Shown in pieces: positions 28,182-37,268 of a DNA stretch of 37,268 nt. The notes under the pieces were generated by a model that saw nothing but the letters and a program-made list of their open reading frames with translations, ran no database searches and was not told the origin of the DNA. Position numbers and translations under genes: made by a program. The DNA is from Clostridia bacterium. Its GTDB lineage: Bacteria; Bacillota; Sulfobacillia; SLMV01. Numbering within the stretch: position 1 is the first letter of the stretch; each line of letters opens with the position of its first letter. The stretch lies in contig PWSR01000180.1 of the NCBI GenBank assembly GCA_003563985.1, forward strand, positions 1-37,268. Direction: 5' to 3'.

Positions 28182-28218
28182 TACCGCGCGTCCACCTCCA
28201 CCGTAATACTTCGATAGG

Positions 28219-28260
28219 CCGGGGGCCACTCCTTTGATCCCAAGGATACGCGACCCCCGG
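28219..28260 (-). other. Two-tier inverted repeat (possible terminator or attenuator) between small membrane-protein gene and phoH
   Basis: CCGGGGG ccac TCCTT tgatccc AAGGA tacgcga CCCCCGG: outer 7-bp arms 28219-28225/28254-28260, inner 5-bp arms 28230-28234/28242-28246; no U-tract. Confidence 0.5.
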
Positions 28261-28306
28261 GGTGGCAAATTCTGGATCCTCCGTCCCGTCCGGTACGGTG
28301 ATGCCC

Positions 28307-28777
28307 TCAAACCCTCGGTCCGGGACGATGGGGATTCAGGCTCCGGGGTCGTCCCAGGGCTTCCCGCAGGATGAGTCCCCCGACGAGGGGCGATTTCGCA
28401 ATGAGACCCCCGAGATCCCCGGAACCCCTTGCCGACGATTTCCGCCTCGCTTTTCGTCTCTGCGAGATCGAGGAAGTCTCTTCGCGATCGCTCCACATCT
28501 CCCGGTTGGTTTCGGCGGCAATTCCAATTTCCGGGATGGATATATCCCTCGGATCGGTCCAATCCCGCCCCGCGGATCGCTCCTCGCGCCCGCCGCGGGC
28601 GGCGGTGATCGGCGGGGGCGGTACCTGTTGCACCTCTCCCGTGGCATCGGATGGCACAGCCTGGCCCTCGGGAGCCGCCGGGCGCCCGGTGGGACGCCGC
28701 GCCACCGAGAAGGCACCCCGGATCAACCGAAAGACGACCCAGAGAACCAGTAGAGCTACCAGATCGAGTGGGCTCAT
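28307..28777 (-). CDS. Small N-terminally membrane-anchored hypothetical protein
   Basis: MSPLDLVALLVLWVVFRLIRGAFSVARR TM segment, polar Pro/Arg-rich middle, C-terminal GGLIAKSPLVGGLILREALGRPRS; SD AGGGGTG; between floA and phoH. Confidence 0.65.
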   Translation of the reverse strand: MSPLDLVALLVLWVVFRLIRGAFSVARRPTGRPAAPEGQAVPSDATGEVQQVPPPPITAARGGREERSAGRDWTDPRDISIPEIGIAAETNREMWSDREETSSISQRRKARRKSSARGSGDLGGLIAKSPLVGGLILREALGRPRSLNPHRPGPRV

Positions 28778-28807
28778 CGAATCACCCCTACTTCCAGTTG
28801 ACGCAGG

Positions 28808-29836
28808 TTAGGACGGTTCCTCTTGATCGCGCCTGCGACGGGTTGGCTCATCGGGGGCGTCCTCCTCCCGCTCGGGGGCGAACTTGGAGAATCCCTCCCG
28901 CATGCTGGTATCGGCCTGCACGTTCTTGATGTTGTAGTAGTCCATCACGCCCAGTTGTCCATTGCGGAAGGCCGCAGCGATGGCCAGCGGCACCTCGGCC
29001 TCGGCCTCGACGACGCGCGCCCTCATCTCCTCGACGCGGGCAATCATCTCCCGCTCCTGGGCGACGGCCATGGCCCGGCGCTCCTCCGCCTTGGCCTGGG
29101 CAATTCTCTTGTCTGCCTCGGCGCGATCGCTCTGCAGCGCAGCCCCGATATTGCGACCGATGTCCACATCGGCGATGTCGATGGATAGAATTTCGAAGGC
29201 CGTTCCGGCGTCCAAGCCCTTGCCGAGAACCGTCGAGGAAATGGAGTCGGGGTTTTCCAACACCTTCTTGTGGTCCTCTGCGGACCCGACGGTCGTGACG
29301 ATACCCTCGCCGACCCGGGCGATGATGGTATCCTCGCCGGCGCCACCCACGAGACGCTCGATATTCGCCCGCACGGTCACCCGCGCCTTCGCCTTGACTT
29401 CGATGCCATCCTTGGCCACTGCGGCCACCACCGGCGTCTCGATGACCTTGGGATTGACGGACATTTGGACTGCCTTGAGAACATCTCGTCCGGCCAGGTC
29501 GATGGCCGCGCCCCGCTCGAAGGCGAGATCGATTTCCGCGCGCTGGGCGGCGATGAGGGCATCGACGACGCGATCGACGTTACCGCCGGCCAGGAAATGT
29601 GCCTCCAACTTGTCGGCGATCAAGCCCAACCCCGCCTTATTCGCCTTGATCAGGGGCAGTATGATCCGGGCGGGGGGAACCCGCCGCAACCTCATGCCGA
29701 TGAGATCGGTTATGCCGACCTTGACGCCCGCCGCCAGGGCGGAAATCCAGAGCCCGAGGGGGATAAAGCTCAAGATAACCACCAGGCCTATGAGTGCGAG
29801 ACCAACCACGATTAGGGTGTACATGAGTCCATCCAT
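28808..29836 (-). CDS. floA: Flotillin-like protein FloA
   Basis: [47 protein letters not shown]...; [37 protein letters not shown]. Confidence 0.97.
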   Translation of the reverse strand: MDGLMYTLIVVGLALIGLVVILSFIPLGLWISALAAGVKVGITDLIGMRLRRVPPARIILPLIKANKAGLGLIADKLEAHFLAGGNVDRVVDALIAAQRAEIDLAFERGAAIDLAGRDVLKAVQMSVNPKVIETPVVAAVAKDGIEVKAKARVTVRANIERLVGGAGEDTIIARVGEGIVTTVGSAEDHKKVLENPDSISSTVLGKGLDAGTAFEILSIDIADVDIGRNIGAALQSDRAEADKRIAQAKAEERRAMAVAQEREMIARVEEMRARVVEAEAEVPLAIAAAFRNGQLGVMDYYNIKNVQADTSMREGFSKFAPEREEDAPDEPTRRRRDQEEPS

Positions 29837-31209
29837 CAGTCGCTCTCACTCCTTTCGGAGTCCTTCGTCTCGGAGGATTCCGCCCGAACCACGACGCGGC
29901 GGCCCTCCACTCGAACAATTCGAACCGGGGTTTCCTTCGCGACGTATTCGCCGGAGGTCACCACATCGATCCGCTCACCGTCTACCTCCACCGTTCCCGC
30001 GGGACGTAACGAAGTCACGGCGATACCTTGCCTGTCCACCAGATCGCGGAGGCTCGTCTGCGCCACGTAGCCGCGATCCTGCGTTTCTTCGGTGTTCAAT
30101 AGGAGTCGACGCCACAGGGTCAGCCGGGTTCCCATGCGTATCAGGATCCCGGCGGTCAGGATTACCGCCCCCAGGGCGGCCAGGATCGACCACGTCGCCG
30201 CCGCGGGCGTGGGCGAAGCGAAGTAAATGCTGGCTAGCATCGCCAATACCCCGCCGATCCCCATGATCCCGAAACCCGGCACGAAGATCTCGGCGGCCAA
30301 CAACCCGATTCCCGCGACGAATAGCAACGCGATGGACATGCCGGCGTACCCGGCGGATATGTGACCGATGAAATAGGTGGCAAAGGCGAGTAACCCGAGC
30401 CCCCCGGGAAACCCAAAACCCGGAACGAACATTTCGACCAGGATGCCGGCGAAGCCGAGGGCCAGGATCAGGGGGGCTATGAAGGGGTCAGTGACGTACT
30501 GTGCAAAGATATCGATGGTAGTCGGCTCCACCGAAATCACCTGTGTCGACCGAAGGTCCAGGGCTCCGAGGGCGGCCTCGCCGGTTTGCTCAATTCCGTC
30601 GATGAAGTCCACCTCCAGGGCTCGCTCCGCCGTGAGGGTTAGCAGTTCCCCGGCTGCTACCAGGTCCGGGATCTCGATTCGCTGGTCCACCATGGCCGCC
30701 GCGATGGTGGGGTCGCGCCCGTACACACTGGCCGTCGCTTCCATTTCCGCCTTGATGGCGGAGATCGTCTTCTCGTCCATCGGGCGGGGTTCGGCGGCCC
30801 CCAGGGACGAACCGGGGGCCATGAAGACGTGGTCACAGGCCAAGGTCAATAGCACTCCGGCGGACCAGGAACGACCCGTGATGAGTGCCACCTTGGTCAG
30901 CTGCGTCTCCAGGAGCATATCCTTCATCGAAACCGCGGCATTCACGGCTCCGCCCAGGGTCGTGATCCGAACGAGCAAGACATCGGCGCCGGCCTCTTCG
31001 GCTGTGGCGATAGCGCGCCGCAGCAGGGAAGCGAGGCCGGCGTCTACGGTTCCCTGCAGGGTCACCTCGTAGACGGAGACACTCTCCTGCGCCAGCTCTG
31101 ACGCGCGAACCGAATCCGGGGTCACCGCGGGGATGAGGACCAGGGATACAATCGTGATGAGCAATATGAGGACACGCCCCGCAATGCGCAGTGCCACCGG
31201 CAACACCAC
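29836..31209 (-). CDS. NfeD-family membrane-bound ClpP-class serine protease
   Basis: Signal peptide, [32 protein letters not shown] protease region, multi-TM, C-terminal NfeD OB-like domain; directly upstream of floA with 1-nt overlap. Confidence 0.92.
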   Translation of the reverse strand: MVLPVALRIAGRVLILLITIVSLVLIPAVTPDSVRASELAQESVSVYEVTLQGTVDAGLASLLRRAIATAEEAGADVLLVRITTLGGAVNAAVSMKDMLLETQLTKVALITGRSWSAGVLLTLACDHVFMAPGSSLGAAEPRPMDEKTISAIKAEMEATASVYGRDPTIAAAMVDQRIEIPDLVAAGELLTLTAERALEVDFIDGIEQTGEAALGALDLRSTQVISVEPTTIDIFAQYVTDPFIAPLILALGFAGILVEMFVPGFGFPGGLGLLAFATYFIGHISAGYAGMSIALLFVAGIGLLAAEIFVPGFGIMGIGGVLAMLASIYFASPTPAAATWSILAALGAVILTAGILIRMGTRLTLWRRLLLNTEETQDRGYVAQTSLRDLVDRQGIAVTSLRPAGTVEVDGERIDVVTSGEYVAKETPVRIVRVEGRRVVVRAESSETKDSERSESD

Positions 31210-31262
31210 CTCTTCCCATTACACTTACTTACCCAAATCGGCACCATTCAATGTCTCGTGAG

Positions 31263-32318
31263 TCACTCCAGGGCCAAATCGACCAGTCGATCCACCAACC
31301 GGCCGAAATCCATTCCCGAGGCCTTCCAAAGTCGAGGGTACATGCTCATGGATGTAAAGCCGGGTATCGTATTGATTTCATTGACCAACAGGCGCCCGTC
31401 TCCGGGACAATAGAACAGGTCGACCCGCGCCATCCCTCGTGCATCCACGGCCTGAAAGGCCTCCAAGGACAACCGGCGCGCCCGCTCGGCAACCCCGTCG
31501 TCCACCGGTGCGGGGATGATCAATCGCGTGCGGTCATCGAAATACTTCGAGTCGTAATCGTAGAATTCCCCCGCCGGGAGAATTTCCCCGGGGCCGGCCA
31601 CCTCGGGATGGCAATTCCCGAGGACACTGCACTCCAGTTCCCGGGCCTGCACACCCCGCTCTACCAGTACCTTATCCCCCAGGGCGCCGGCCTCCCGCAA
31701 CGCACCGGGAAGCCCGGCGGGCCCGGTAACGCGGCTAATACCGAGGCTCGATCCCAGGGCGGCCGGTTTCACGAAGCACGGGTAGCCCAAGCACTCGGAG
31801 ACGGATCGGGTCACCGTATCGACGGATTCCCAGAGGCATGCGCTCGAAAAGCACAGGTGATCCACCACGGGCAGTCCCGCGGCGGAGAAAAGGCGCTTCA
31901 TCAGGTGCTTGTCCATGGAGGCACCGGAGGAAGCGACCCCGGCACCCACGTAGGGTACACCCAGTATCTCCAGGACTCCCTGGACGGATCCGTCCTCTCC
32001 GAAGGGCCCGTGGAGCACCGGGAAGACCACATCGAGGGCGATCTTGTCCCGCCCGCGGTAGAGGCCACCCCCGGGACCCGGTACCATGTTCACCGCGGGG
32101 TAGTCGAGGGCGTTCTCCATCCTGCCTTCATCGAAAATTGGTATCGGATCCTCCACCGAACACCAGGTTCCATCCCGGGCGATTCCCAGGGCATGGATCC
32201 GATAGCGACTTCGATCCAGGGCATCCCAGATGGCCCGGGCCGACATTATGGATACCTCGTGCTCTCCCGATGGCCCCCCGAAGAGGATCCCCAATCCGAT
32301 CCGATGGTCCTCCGACAT
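31263..32318 (-). CDS. ddl: D-alanine--D-alanine ligase
   Basis: LFGGPSGEHEVSIMSARAIWDAL, FPVLHGPFGEDGSVQG, ALGSSLGISRV, EFYDYDSKYFDD, NEINTIPGFTSMSMYPRLW; SD GGAGGTG. Confidence 0.93.
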   Translation of the reverse strand: MSEDHRIGLGILFGGPSGEHEVSIMSARAIWDALDRSRYRIHALGIARDGTWCSVEDPIPIFDEGRMENALDYPAVNMVPGPGGGLYRGRDKIALDVVFPVLHGPFGEDGSVQGVLEILGVPYVGAGVASSGASMDKHLMKRLFSAAGLPVVDHLCFSSACLWESVDTVTRSVSECLGYPCFVKPAALGSSLGISRVTGPAGLPGALREAGALGDKVLVERGVQARELECSVLGNCHPEVAGPGEILPAGEFYDYDSKYFDDRTRLIIPAPVDDGVAERARRLSLEAFQAVDARGMARVDLFYCPGDGRLLVNEINTIPGFTSMSMYPRLWKASGMDFGRLVDRLVDLALE

Positions 32319-32362
32319 GCCACACCTCCGTCGAATTCGTACGATACTACCCATCCATCATA

Positions 32363-33685
32363 TTATCTGCACACCGTCTCCGATAGACTGTCGGCCCAAC
32401 AACCCTCGCGGTCCGCGCTTCGCACGGCGACCGGGACCAGGTCGCCGGCGGCATCTCCGTGCTCACCCCGTACGTGCATCGGTGCGTAGTTTCCCGAGTA
32501 ACCCCGGAATACAGTCATCCCGTCCCCGCCGGAGGAATTCGACACCCGCGTCTCCAGGAGGACGTGGGCTTCTCTCCCCACCTGTGCGCGGTGGAACGCC
32601 AGCGCGCACTCCTCGGCGACCGCCAGGAAGGCATCTCTGCGCGCTCGCACGACGGATCCATGGACCCGTCCCGGCAATTCCGCCGCCACGGTTCCCGGGC
32701 GGGGGGAAAAGGGGAATACGTGCAGTCGCCCGAAGCGCATCTCCCGGACGAACTCCAGGCTTCGACGATGATCTGCCTCGGTTTCCCCGGGGAAACCCAC
32801 CATGATGTCCGTGGTTACCCCGACCCGGGGATCCAGGGATCTCGCTCGATCCACCAAATCCCGATATTCCTCCGCGGAGTAGGTGCGTCCCATTCGCCGC
32901 AACACCGCATCGGAGCCGCTTTGCAGGGGCAAGTGCAGATGGGGTGCGATGCGCTCGCTCTCCAGGATGAATTCCAGGAGCGCGGGTTGGAGGTCCATGG
33001 GCTCCAGCGAACTGAGGCGCAGCCGCCAGTTCCCGGGAATCTCCACCGCCCCCGACAGGAGGGCCCCCAGGCCCGTCGGAGGATCCAGGTCGCGTCCGTA
33101 GGCACCGAGATGGATCCCCGCCAGGACCACCTCGCGGGAACCTTGGGCGACGAAACGGCGAACCTCTTCGATCACCGCGTTGGGGGGTGTGCTGGCCAGG
33201 GGGCCCCGGGCGATGGGCACGATGCAATAGGTGCAGCCACCGTCGCAGCCCCGGGTGGCGACTACCACCGGGCGATCGGTGGGCCCCGGGGAACGATGGG
33301 ATACACCGACGCCGGAGGACGTCTCCGCCAGCGATCGCCGCACCTTCGCCACGACCACATCGGGGGATTCGACCCCGAATACGAGGTCCGCCGGCAGATC
33401 CGACACGGCGGCGCACTCCTGCGTCCCGGGACGCTTGCGGGCCACTTCCGGGTAGCAACCCATCATTACGACCAGGGCCCCGGGGGATCTGCGCCGCACC
33501 GCGCGGACCAGCTGTCGCGACTTCCTCGAGGCCGTAGACGTCACCGTACAGGAATTCACCACGTATACGTCGGCATCGATCTCAAAGGGTACGGGGCGAA
33601 AACCCGCCTCGATGAAAACATCCTCGAGGCGGGCCGTGTCACTCTGATTCACTTTGCAGCCCAGGGTGTGAAAGGCAACCGTCAC
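32363..33685 (-). CDS. mtaB: tRNA (t6A37) methylthiotransferase MtaB
   Basis: FHTLGCKVNQSDT, VVNSCTVTSTASRKSRQ, radical SAM CDGGCTYC, HLHLPLQSGSDAVLRRMGR; GTG start. Confidence 0.92.
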   Translation of the reverse strand: MTVAFHTLGCKVNQSDTARLEDVFIEAGFRPVPFEIDADVYVVNSCTVTSTASRKSRQLVRAVRRRSPGALVVMMGCYPEVARKRPGTQECAAVSDLPADLVFGVESPDVVVAKVRRSLAETSSGVGVSHRSPGPTDRPVVVATRGCDGGCTYCIVPIARGPLASTPPNAVIEEVRRFVAQGSREVVLAGIHLGAYGRDLDPPTGLGALLSGAVEIPGNWRLRLSSLEPMDLQPALLEFILESERIAPHLHLPLQSGSDAVLRRMGRTYSAEEYRDLVDRARSLDPRVGVTTDIMVGFPGETEADHRRSLEFVREMRFGRLHVFPFSPRPGTVAAELPGRVHGSVVRARRDAFLAVAEECALAFHRAQVGREAHVLLETRVSNSSGGDGMTVFRGYSGNYAPMHVRGEHGDAAGDLVPVAVRSADREGCWADSLSETVCR

Positions 33686-33686
33686 C

Positions 33687-34547
33687 TCAGAGAGCAAGAA
33701 GATCGTCCTCTCGACAGAGCCGGAGGCAAACCCAATCTCCCTCGGACGTGCGCGCGATCTCCCGCCACCCGCATCCGAATGCATCCCGGATCCGGTCCAT
33801 CTGTTCCCGGTAGATACCCGAGAGGATCAACATGCCTCCCGCCGCCGTAAATCGATCCAGGGCCTCGGCCCCGGCCGTGATAAGGGGGGCGTTCAGGTTG
33901 GCCACGACGAGCGGGAAGGGGGGATATTCTGCCTCCATGAAGTCCCCGACGTCGACGCTCAACCGATCCATCAACCCGTTGGCCTCGGCGTTATTCCTCG
34001 CTGCCGCCGCCGCGGCGGGATCCAGGTCGCAGGCCCGGGCGCGCTTCACGCCCAATCGAAGGCCGGCCAGGGAAAGAATGGCGGTCCCGCACCCGACATC
34101 GAGGAGGGAATCGGGATTCATCTCCTCCACCGCCGCCGCCACTGCCCCGAGGGCAAGTCGGGTACTCTCGTGCCCCCCGGTACCGAAGGCCATCCCGGGT
34201 TCGATGACGAGATCCGCGGAATCGCGACGGTCCATCCAGGGTGCGATGATGCGTAGGGATCCCCGCTCCAATGGATGGAAATGCTGTCGGGCTTGCTCCG
34301 TCCAGTCCACGCCCGGAACCCGGCGCCGACGCACGTGAACCCCCGGGAGATCCGGAACGCGAATGGGCTCGGTAGAGTACAAGACATAGGTGATGGTGCC
34401 GGGTTCGGGTCCCTTCCGTTCCTCCAGTCCCCCGGGGAATCGCACCAGCAATTCCCCCAGCACGGACTCGGCTTCCCCCGTGGGTACCGTCAAGGACACC
34501 TCGTTGAGGGAACTGCGCCCGGATTCATCGGACGTGTTGTCAGTCAT
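33687..34547 (-). CDS. prmA: Ribosomal protein L11 methyltransferase
   Basis: PGMAFGTGGHESTRLAL, LLDVGCGTAILSLAGLRLG, VANLNAPL; directly downstream of dnaJ. Confidence 0.93.
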   Translation of the reverse strand: MTDNTSDESGRSSLNEVSLTVPTGEAESVLGELLVRFPGGLEERKGPEPGTITYVLYSTEPIRVPDLPGVHVRRRRVPGVDWTEQARQHFHPLERGSLRIIAPWMDRRDSADLVIEPGMAFGTGGHESTRLALGAVAAAVEEMNPDSLLDVGCGTAILSLAGLRLGVKRARACDLDPAAAAAARNNAEANGLMDRLSVDVGDFMEAEYPPFPLVVANLNAPLITAGAEALDRFTAAGGMLILSGIYREQMDRIRDAFGCGWREIARTSEGDWVCLRLCREDDLLAL

Positions 34548-35688
34548 CGCTTCCTACCCCCCGTCCAAACGCCCGTTTCACTCGATCGAAGAGGCCCTCT
34601 TCGGGGGGGTCGATCTCCTCGCCCCGGGATTCGGCGAATTCAAGCAACACTCCCTTCTGCTCGTCGGTCAAGCCCTTGGGGATCTCGATCTTTATGTTGA
34701 CCACATGATTGCCCCGACCGTATCCTCGGAGAAACGGTATGCCCTTATCCCGCAGCGTAACCTGGGCGCCGTGCTGGGTACCCGGATTGATCCGGATTTC
34801 CTCTTCACCGTCGAGGGTCTTAACGCGCCTCTTGCTGCCCAGGGCAGCCTCCACCATGCTGATGGTCAGGTTGGAGTGCACGTCATTGCCCAGGCGCTCG
34901 AACTCGCGATGGCCTCGCACGTCGATGCGAACGTAGAGGTCTCCGGGGCGACCGCCGCGCTCCCCGGGTCCACCTTCGCCAGCCATGCGCAAGCGCATCC
35001 CGGATTCCACGCCAGCGGGCACTTTCACCTTGATCTTGCGGCGTCGTTGCACCCGGGTCCGCCCGCGGCACTCGGGACACAGTTCGTCGATGATCTGTCC
35101 CCTTCCGTTGCAGGCCGGACAGGGAGAGGTGGTCATGAATTGACCGAGGGGCGTGTTCCGGGTCGTGCGAACCTGGCCCACACCCCCGCACTGCGGGCAA
35201 GTTCGGGGGCTGGTGCCGGGCTTCGCTCCCGTCCCTTCGCACGTGGGACAGGCTTCTTCCCGCTCGATCTCGACTTCCCGCTGGACACCAAAGGCGGCCT
35301 CTTCGAAATCCACGGTGAGCCGCATCTCCATGTCGGGCCCCCGCGCGGGGCCGGCGGAACGCCGACGCGCACCACCCCCGAAAAAGGCGTCGAAGATGGA
35401 ACCGAAATCGGAGAAGTCACCGAATCCGAAATCCTGCGGATCGAATCCGCCGGCACCCGCGGTGGATCCCGCCCTTCCGAACTGGTCGTACTGCTGCCGG
35501 GTCTCGGGATCCCGCAACACGCGATAGGCTTCGCTGATTTCCTTGAAGCGGGCCTCGGCGCCGGGATCGTCGGGATTGGCGTCGGGATGGCTATCCCGGG
35601 CCAGTCTCCGGTACGCCTTCTTGATTTCCTCCTGGGACGCATCCCTCGAAACACCCAGGATTTCGTAGTAGTCCTTGCCTTCGGGCAC
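34540..35688 (-). CDS. dnaJ: Chaperone DnaJ
   Basis: DYYEILGVSRDASQEEIKKAYRRLARDSHPDANP, four zinc motifs (CPTCEGTG, CPQCGGVG, CPACNGRG, CPECRGRT). Confidence 0.97.
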   Translation of the reverse strand: MPEGKDYYEILGVSRDASQEEIKKAYRRLARDSHPDANPDDPGAEARFKEISEAYRVLRDPETRQQYDQFGRAGSTAGAGGFDPQDFGFGDFSDFGSIFDAFFGGGARRRSAGPARGPDMEMRLTVDFEEAAFGVQREVEIEREEACPTCEGTGAKPGTSPRTCPQCGGVGQVRTTRNTPLGQFMTTSPCPACNGRGQIIDELCPECRGRTRVQRRRKIKVKVPAGVESGMRLRMAGEGGPGERGGRPGDLYVRIDVRGHREFERLGNDVHSNLTISMVEAALGSKRRVKTLDGEEEIRINPGTQHGAQVTLRDKGIPFLRGYGRGNHVVNIKIEIPKGLTDEQKGVLLEFAESRGEEIDPPEEGLFDRVKRAFGRGVGSDD

Positions 35689-35736
35689 GCACTTTCCCCC
35701 CAACGGGCCGGCTCCCCCGGCCCCGCCGCTCGTCGT

Positions 35737-37268
35737 CTACTCTTCTACCTCGTAATCGGCATCGACATCTTCGCCATCGGAGCCCATGGACTCCGCATCT
35801 CCGCCCTCGGCTCCGGTCGCTTCGTAGGCCGAGGACGTCAATCGGTACAGCGCCTCGGTCAATTCTTCTTTGGACGTCTTCATGGCATCGAGGTCGGGCT
35901 CATCTTCCGCCAGGATCGCCTTGAGGGCCTCCTGTTTACTTCGCACCTCGTCCGCGAGGGATGCATCCACCTTCTCCTCCAGGTCCCCCAGGGTCCGCTC
36001 GGCGGAGTAGACGGCGGCGTCGGCTTCGTTTCTGACCTCGGCCATCTCCTTGCGCTTCTTGTCCTCGTCCTCGTGCAACTCGGCGTCCCGGGCCATCTTC
36101 TCGATGTCCTCATCGCTGAGACCGCTGGACGTCTCGATGGTGATCCGTTGCTCCTTGCCGGTGGCCTTATCCTTCGCCGACACGTTGACGATCCCGTTGG
36201 CGTCGATGTCGAAGGTGACCTCGATCTGGGGAACGCCCCGGGGGGCCGGTGGTATGCCCTCCAGGTAAAATCTCCCGAGGGTGCGATTGTCCGCGGCCAT
36301 GGGGCGCTCACCCTGCAGGACGTGGATCTCCACCTGGGTTTGATTGTCGCTGGCGGTGGAGAATACTTCGCTCTTCTTCGTTGGAATGGTGGTATTTCGC
36401 TCGATGAGCTTGGTAAACACACCACCCAGGGTTTCGATACCCAGCGATAGGGGCGTGACGTCGAGCAACAGCACGTCCTTGACCTCGCCCGAGAGAACAC
36501 CGCCCTGGATGGCGGCACCCAGGGCCACCACTTCGTCGGGATTGATCCCCTTGAAGGGATCCTTGCCGAGGACGTCCTTCACCCGCTTTTGCACCAAGGG
36601 TATCCGCGTGGATCCCCCGACCAGGATCACCCGGTGGATTTCATCGGTGGACACGCCGGCGTCGGCGACGGCCCGCTTGATGGGCCCGACGGTCTTTTCA
36701 ACCAGGTCGGAAATCAAATCCTCGAACTTCGCTCGGGTCAGGACCATCTCCAGGTGCTTCGGACCGGAGGCGTCGGCGGTTACAAAGGGGAGGCTGATGT
36801 TCGTCTGCAGGGTGCTGCTCAACTCGATCTTGGCCTTTTCCGCCGCCTCGACCAGGCGCTGGGTGGCCTGGCGATCCTTGGAGAGATCAATCCCCTGGTC
36901 TTTGCGGAACTCCTCGACCATCCAATCCTTCACGCGCTGGTCGAAATCGTCTCCGCCGAGCAGGTTATCCCCGCTGGTCGCCTTGACCTCGAATACCCCT
37001 TCTCCCAGTTCCAGGACGGAAACATCGAAGGTGCCTCCGCCCAGGTCGTACACGAGGATGGTGGATTCTTCACCGTCGCGGTCCATACCATACGCCAGGG
37101 ATGCGGCCGTCGGCTCGTTAATGATGCGCAGGCCCTCGAGCCCCGCGATCTGGCCGGCATCCTTGGTCGCCTGGCGCTGACTGTCGGTGAAATAGGCCGG
37201 GACCGTGATGACGGCCTGTTCCACGGTCTCACCCAGGTATTCTTCGGCGTCGCGCTTCATCTTCTGGA
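35737..37268 (-). CDS. dnaK: Chaperone DnaK, N-terminus cut by window edge
   Basis: [74 protein letters not shown]; ends [11 protein letters not shown]. Confidence 0.97.
   Translation of the reverse strand, partial: QKMKRDAEEYLGETVEQAVITVPAYFTDSQRQATKDAGQIAGLEGLRIINEPTAASLAYGMDRDGEESTILVYDLGGGTFDVSVLELGEGVFEVKATSGDNLLGGDDFDQRVKDWMVEEFRKDQGIDLSKDRQATQRLVEAAEKAKIELSSTLQTNISLPFVTADASGPKHLEMVLTRAKFEDLISDLVEKTVGPIKRAVADAGVSTDEIHRVILVGGSTRIPLVQKRVKDVLGKDPFKGINPDEVVALGAAIQGGVLSGEVKDVLLLDVTPLSLGIETLGGVFTKLIERNTTIPTKKSEVFSTASDNQTQVEIHVLQGERPMAADNRTLGRFYLEGIPPAPRGVPQIEVTFDIDANGIVNVSAKDKATGKEQRITIETSSGLSDEDIEKMARDAELHEDEDKKRKEMAEVRNEADAAVYSAERTLGDLEEKVDASLADEVRSKQEALKAILAEDEPDLDAMKTSKEELTEALYRLTSSAYEATGAEGGDAESMGSDGEDVDADYEVEE

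Noticed and set aside
28035-28562. 175-aa minus-strand ORF overlapping the floA-phoH spacer
   Set aside because: Out of frame with the better-supported 28307-28777 CDS and without protein-like composition or SD.
34390-36450. 686-aa plus-strand ORF opposite dnaJ/dnaK
   Set aside because: Antisense to two unambiguous conserved genes; composition typical of a shadow ORF in GC-rich DNA.

Overview
The window is an ordinary chromosomal segment of a GC-rich, probably endospore-forming Bacillota (Firmicutes) bacterium; spo0A and Bacillus-like synteny support this. Nearly all genes are on the minus strand. Reading right to left, a compact, often overlapping gene run resembles the B. subtilis dnaK-to-sigA segment: dnaK(partial)-dnaJ-prmA-mtaB-ddl-nfeD-floA-[small membrane protein]-phoH-pgpH-ybeY-[DUF3048 lipoprotein]-era-recO-[DUF4342]-glyQ-glyS-PDRP(yqfL)-ppdK-dnaG-rpoD. 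Three tRNA genes (Asn; CAT, Met or Ile2; Glu) follow behind a near-consensus sigma-A promoter that begins just after rpoD. The left third carries a small orphan histidine kinase (+), an M20 peptidase (-), gltX (+), spo0A (-), two tandem Leu/Glu-type amino-acid dehydrogenases, an uncharacterised P-loop ATPase, a four-subunit 2-oxoacid:ferredoxin oxidoreductase (D-A-B-C) and an unlisted small CDS running off the left edge. I found no CRISPR array, transposon, prophage or defence island. The most interesting items are the amino-acid dehydrogenase/ATPase/KOR-type module next to spo0A, the orphan kinase near spo0A, the CAT tRNA that may be tRNA-Ile2, and lineage-specific substitutions in the conserved segment, notably the small membrane protein and structured spacer between floA and phoH. 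I see no clear evidence of a wholly new system.
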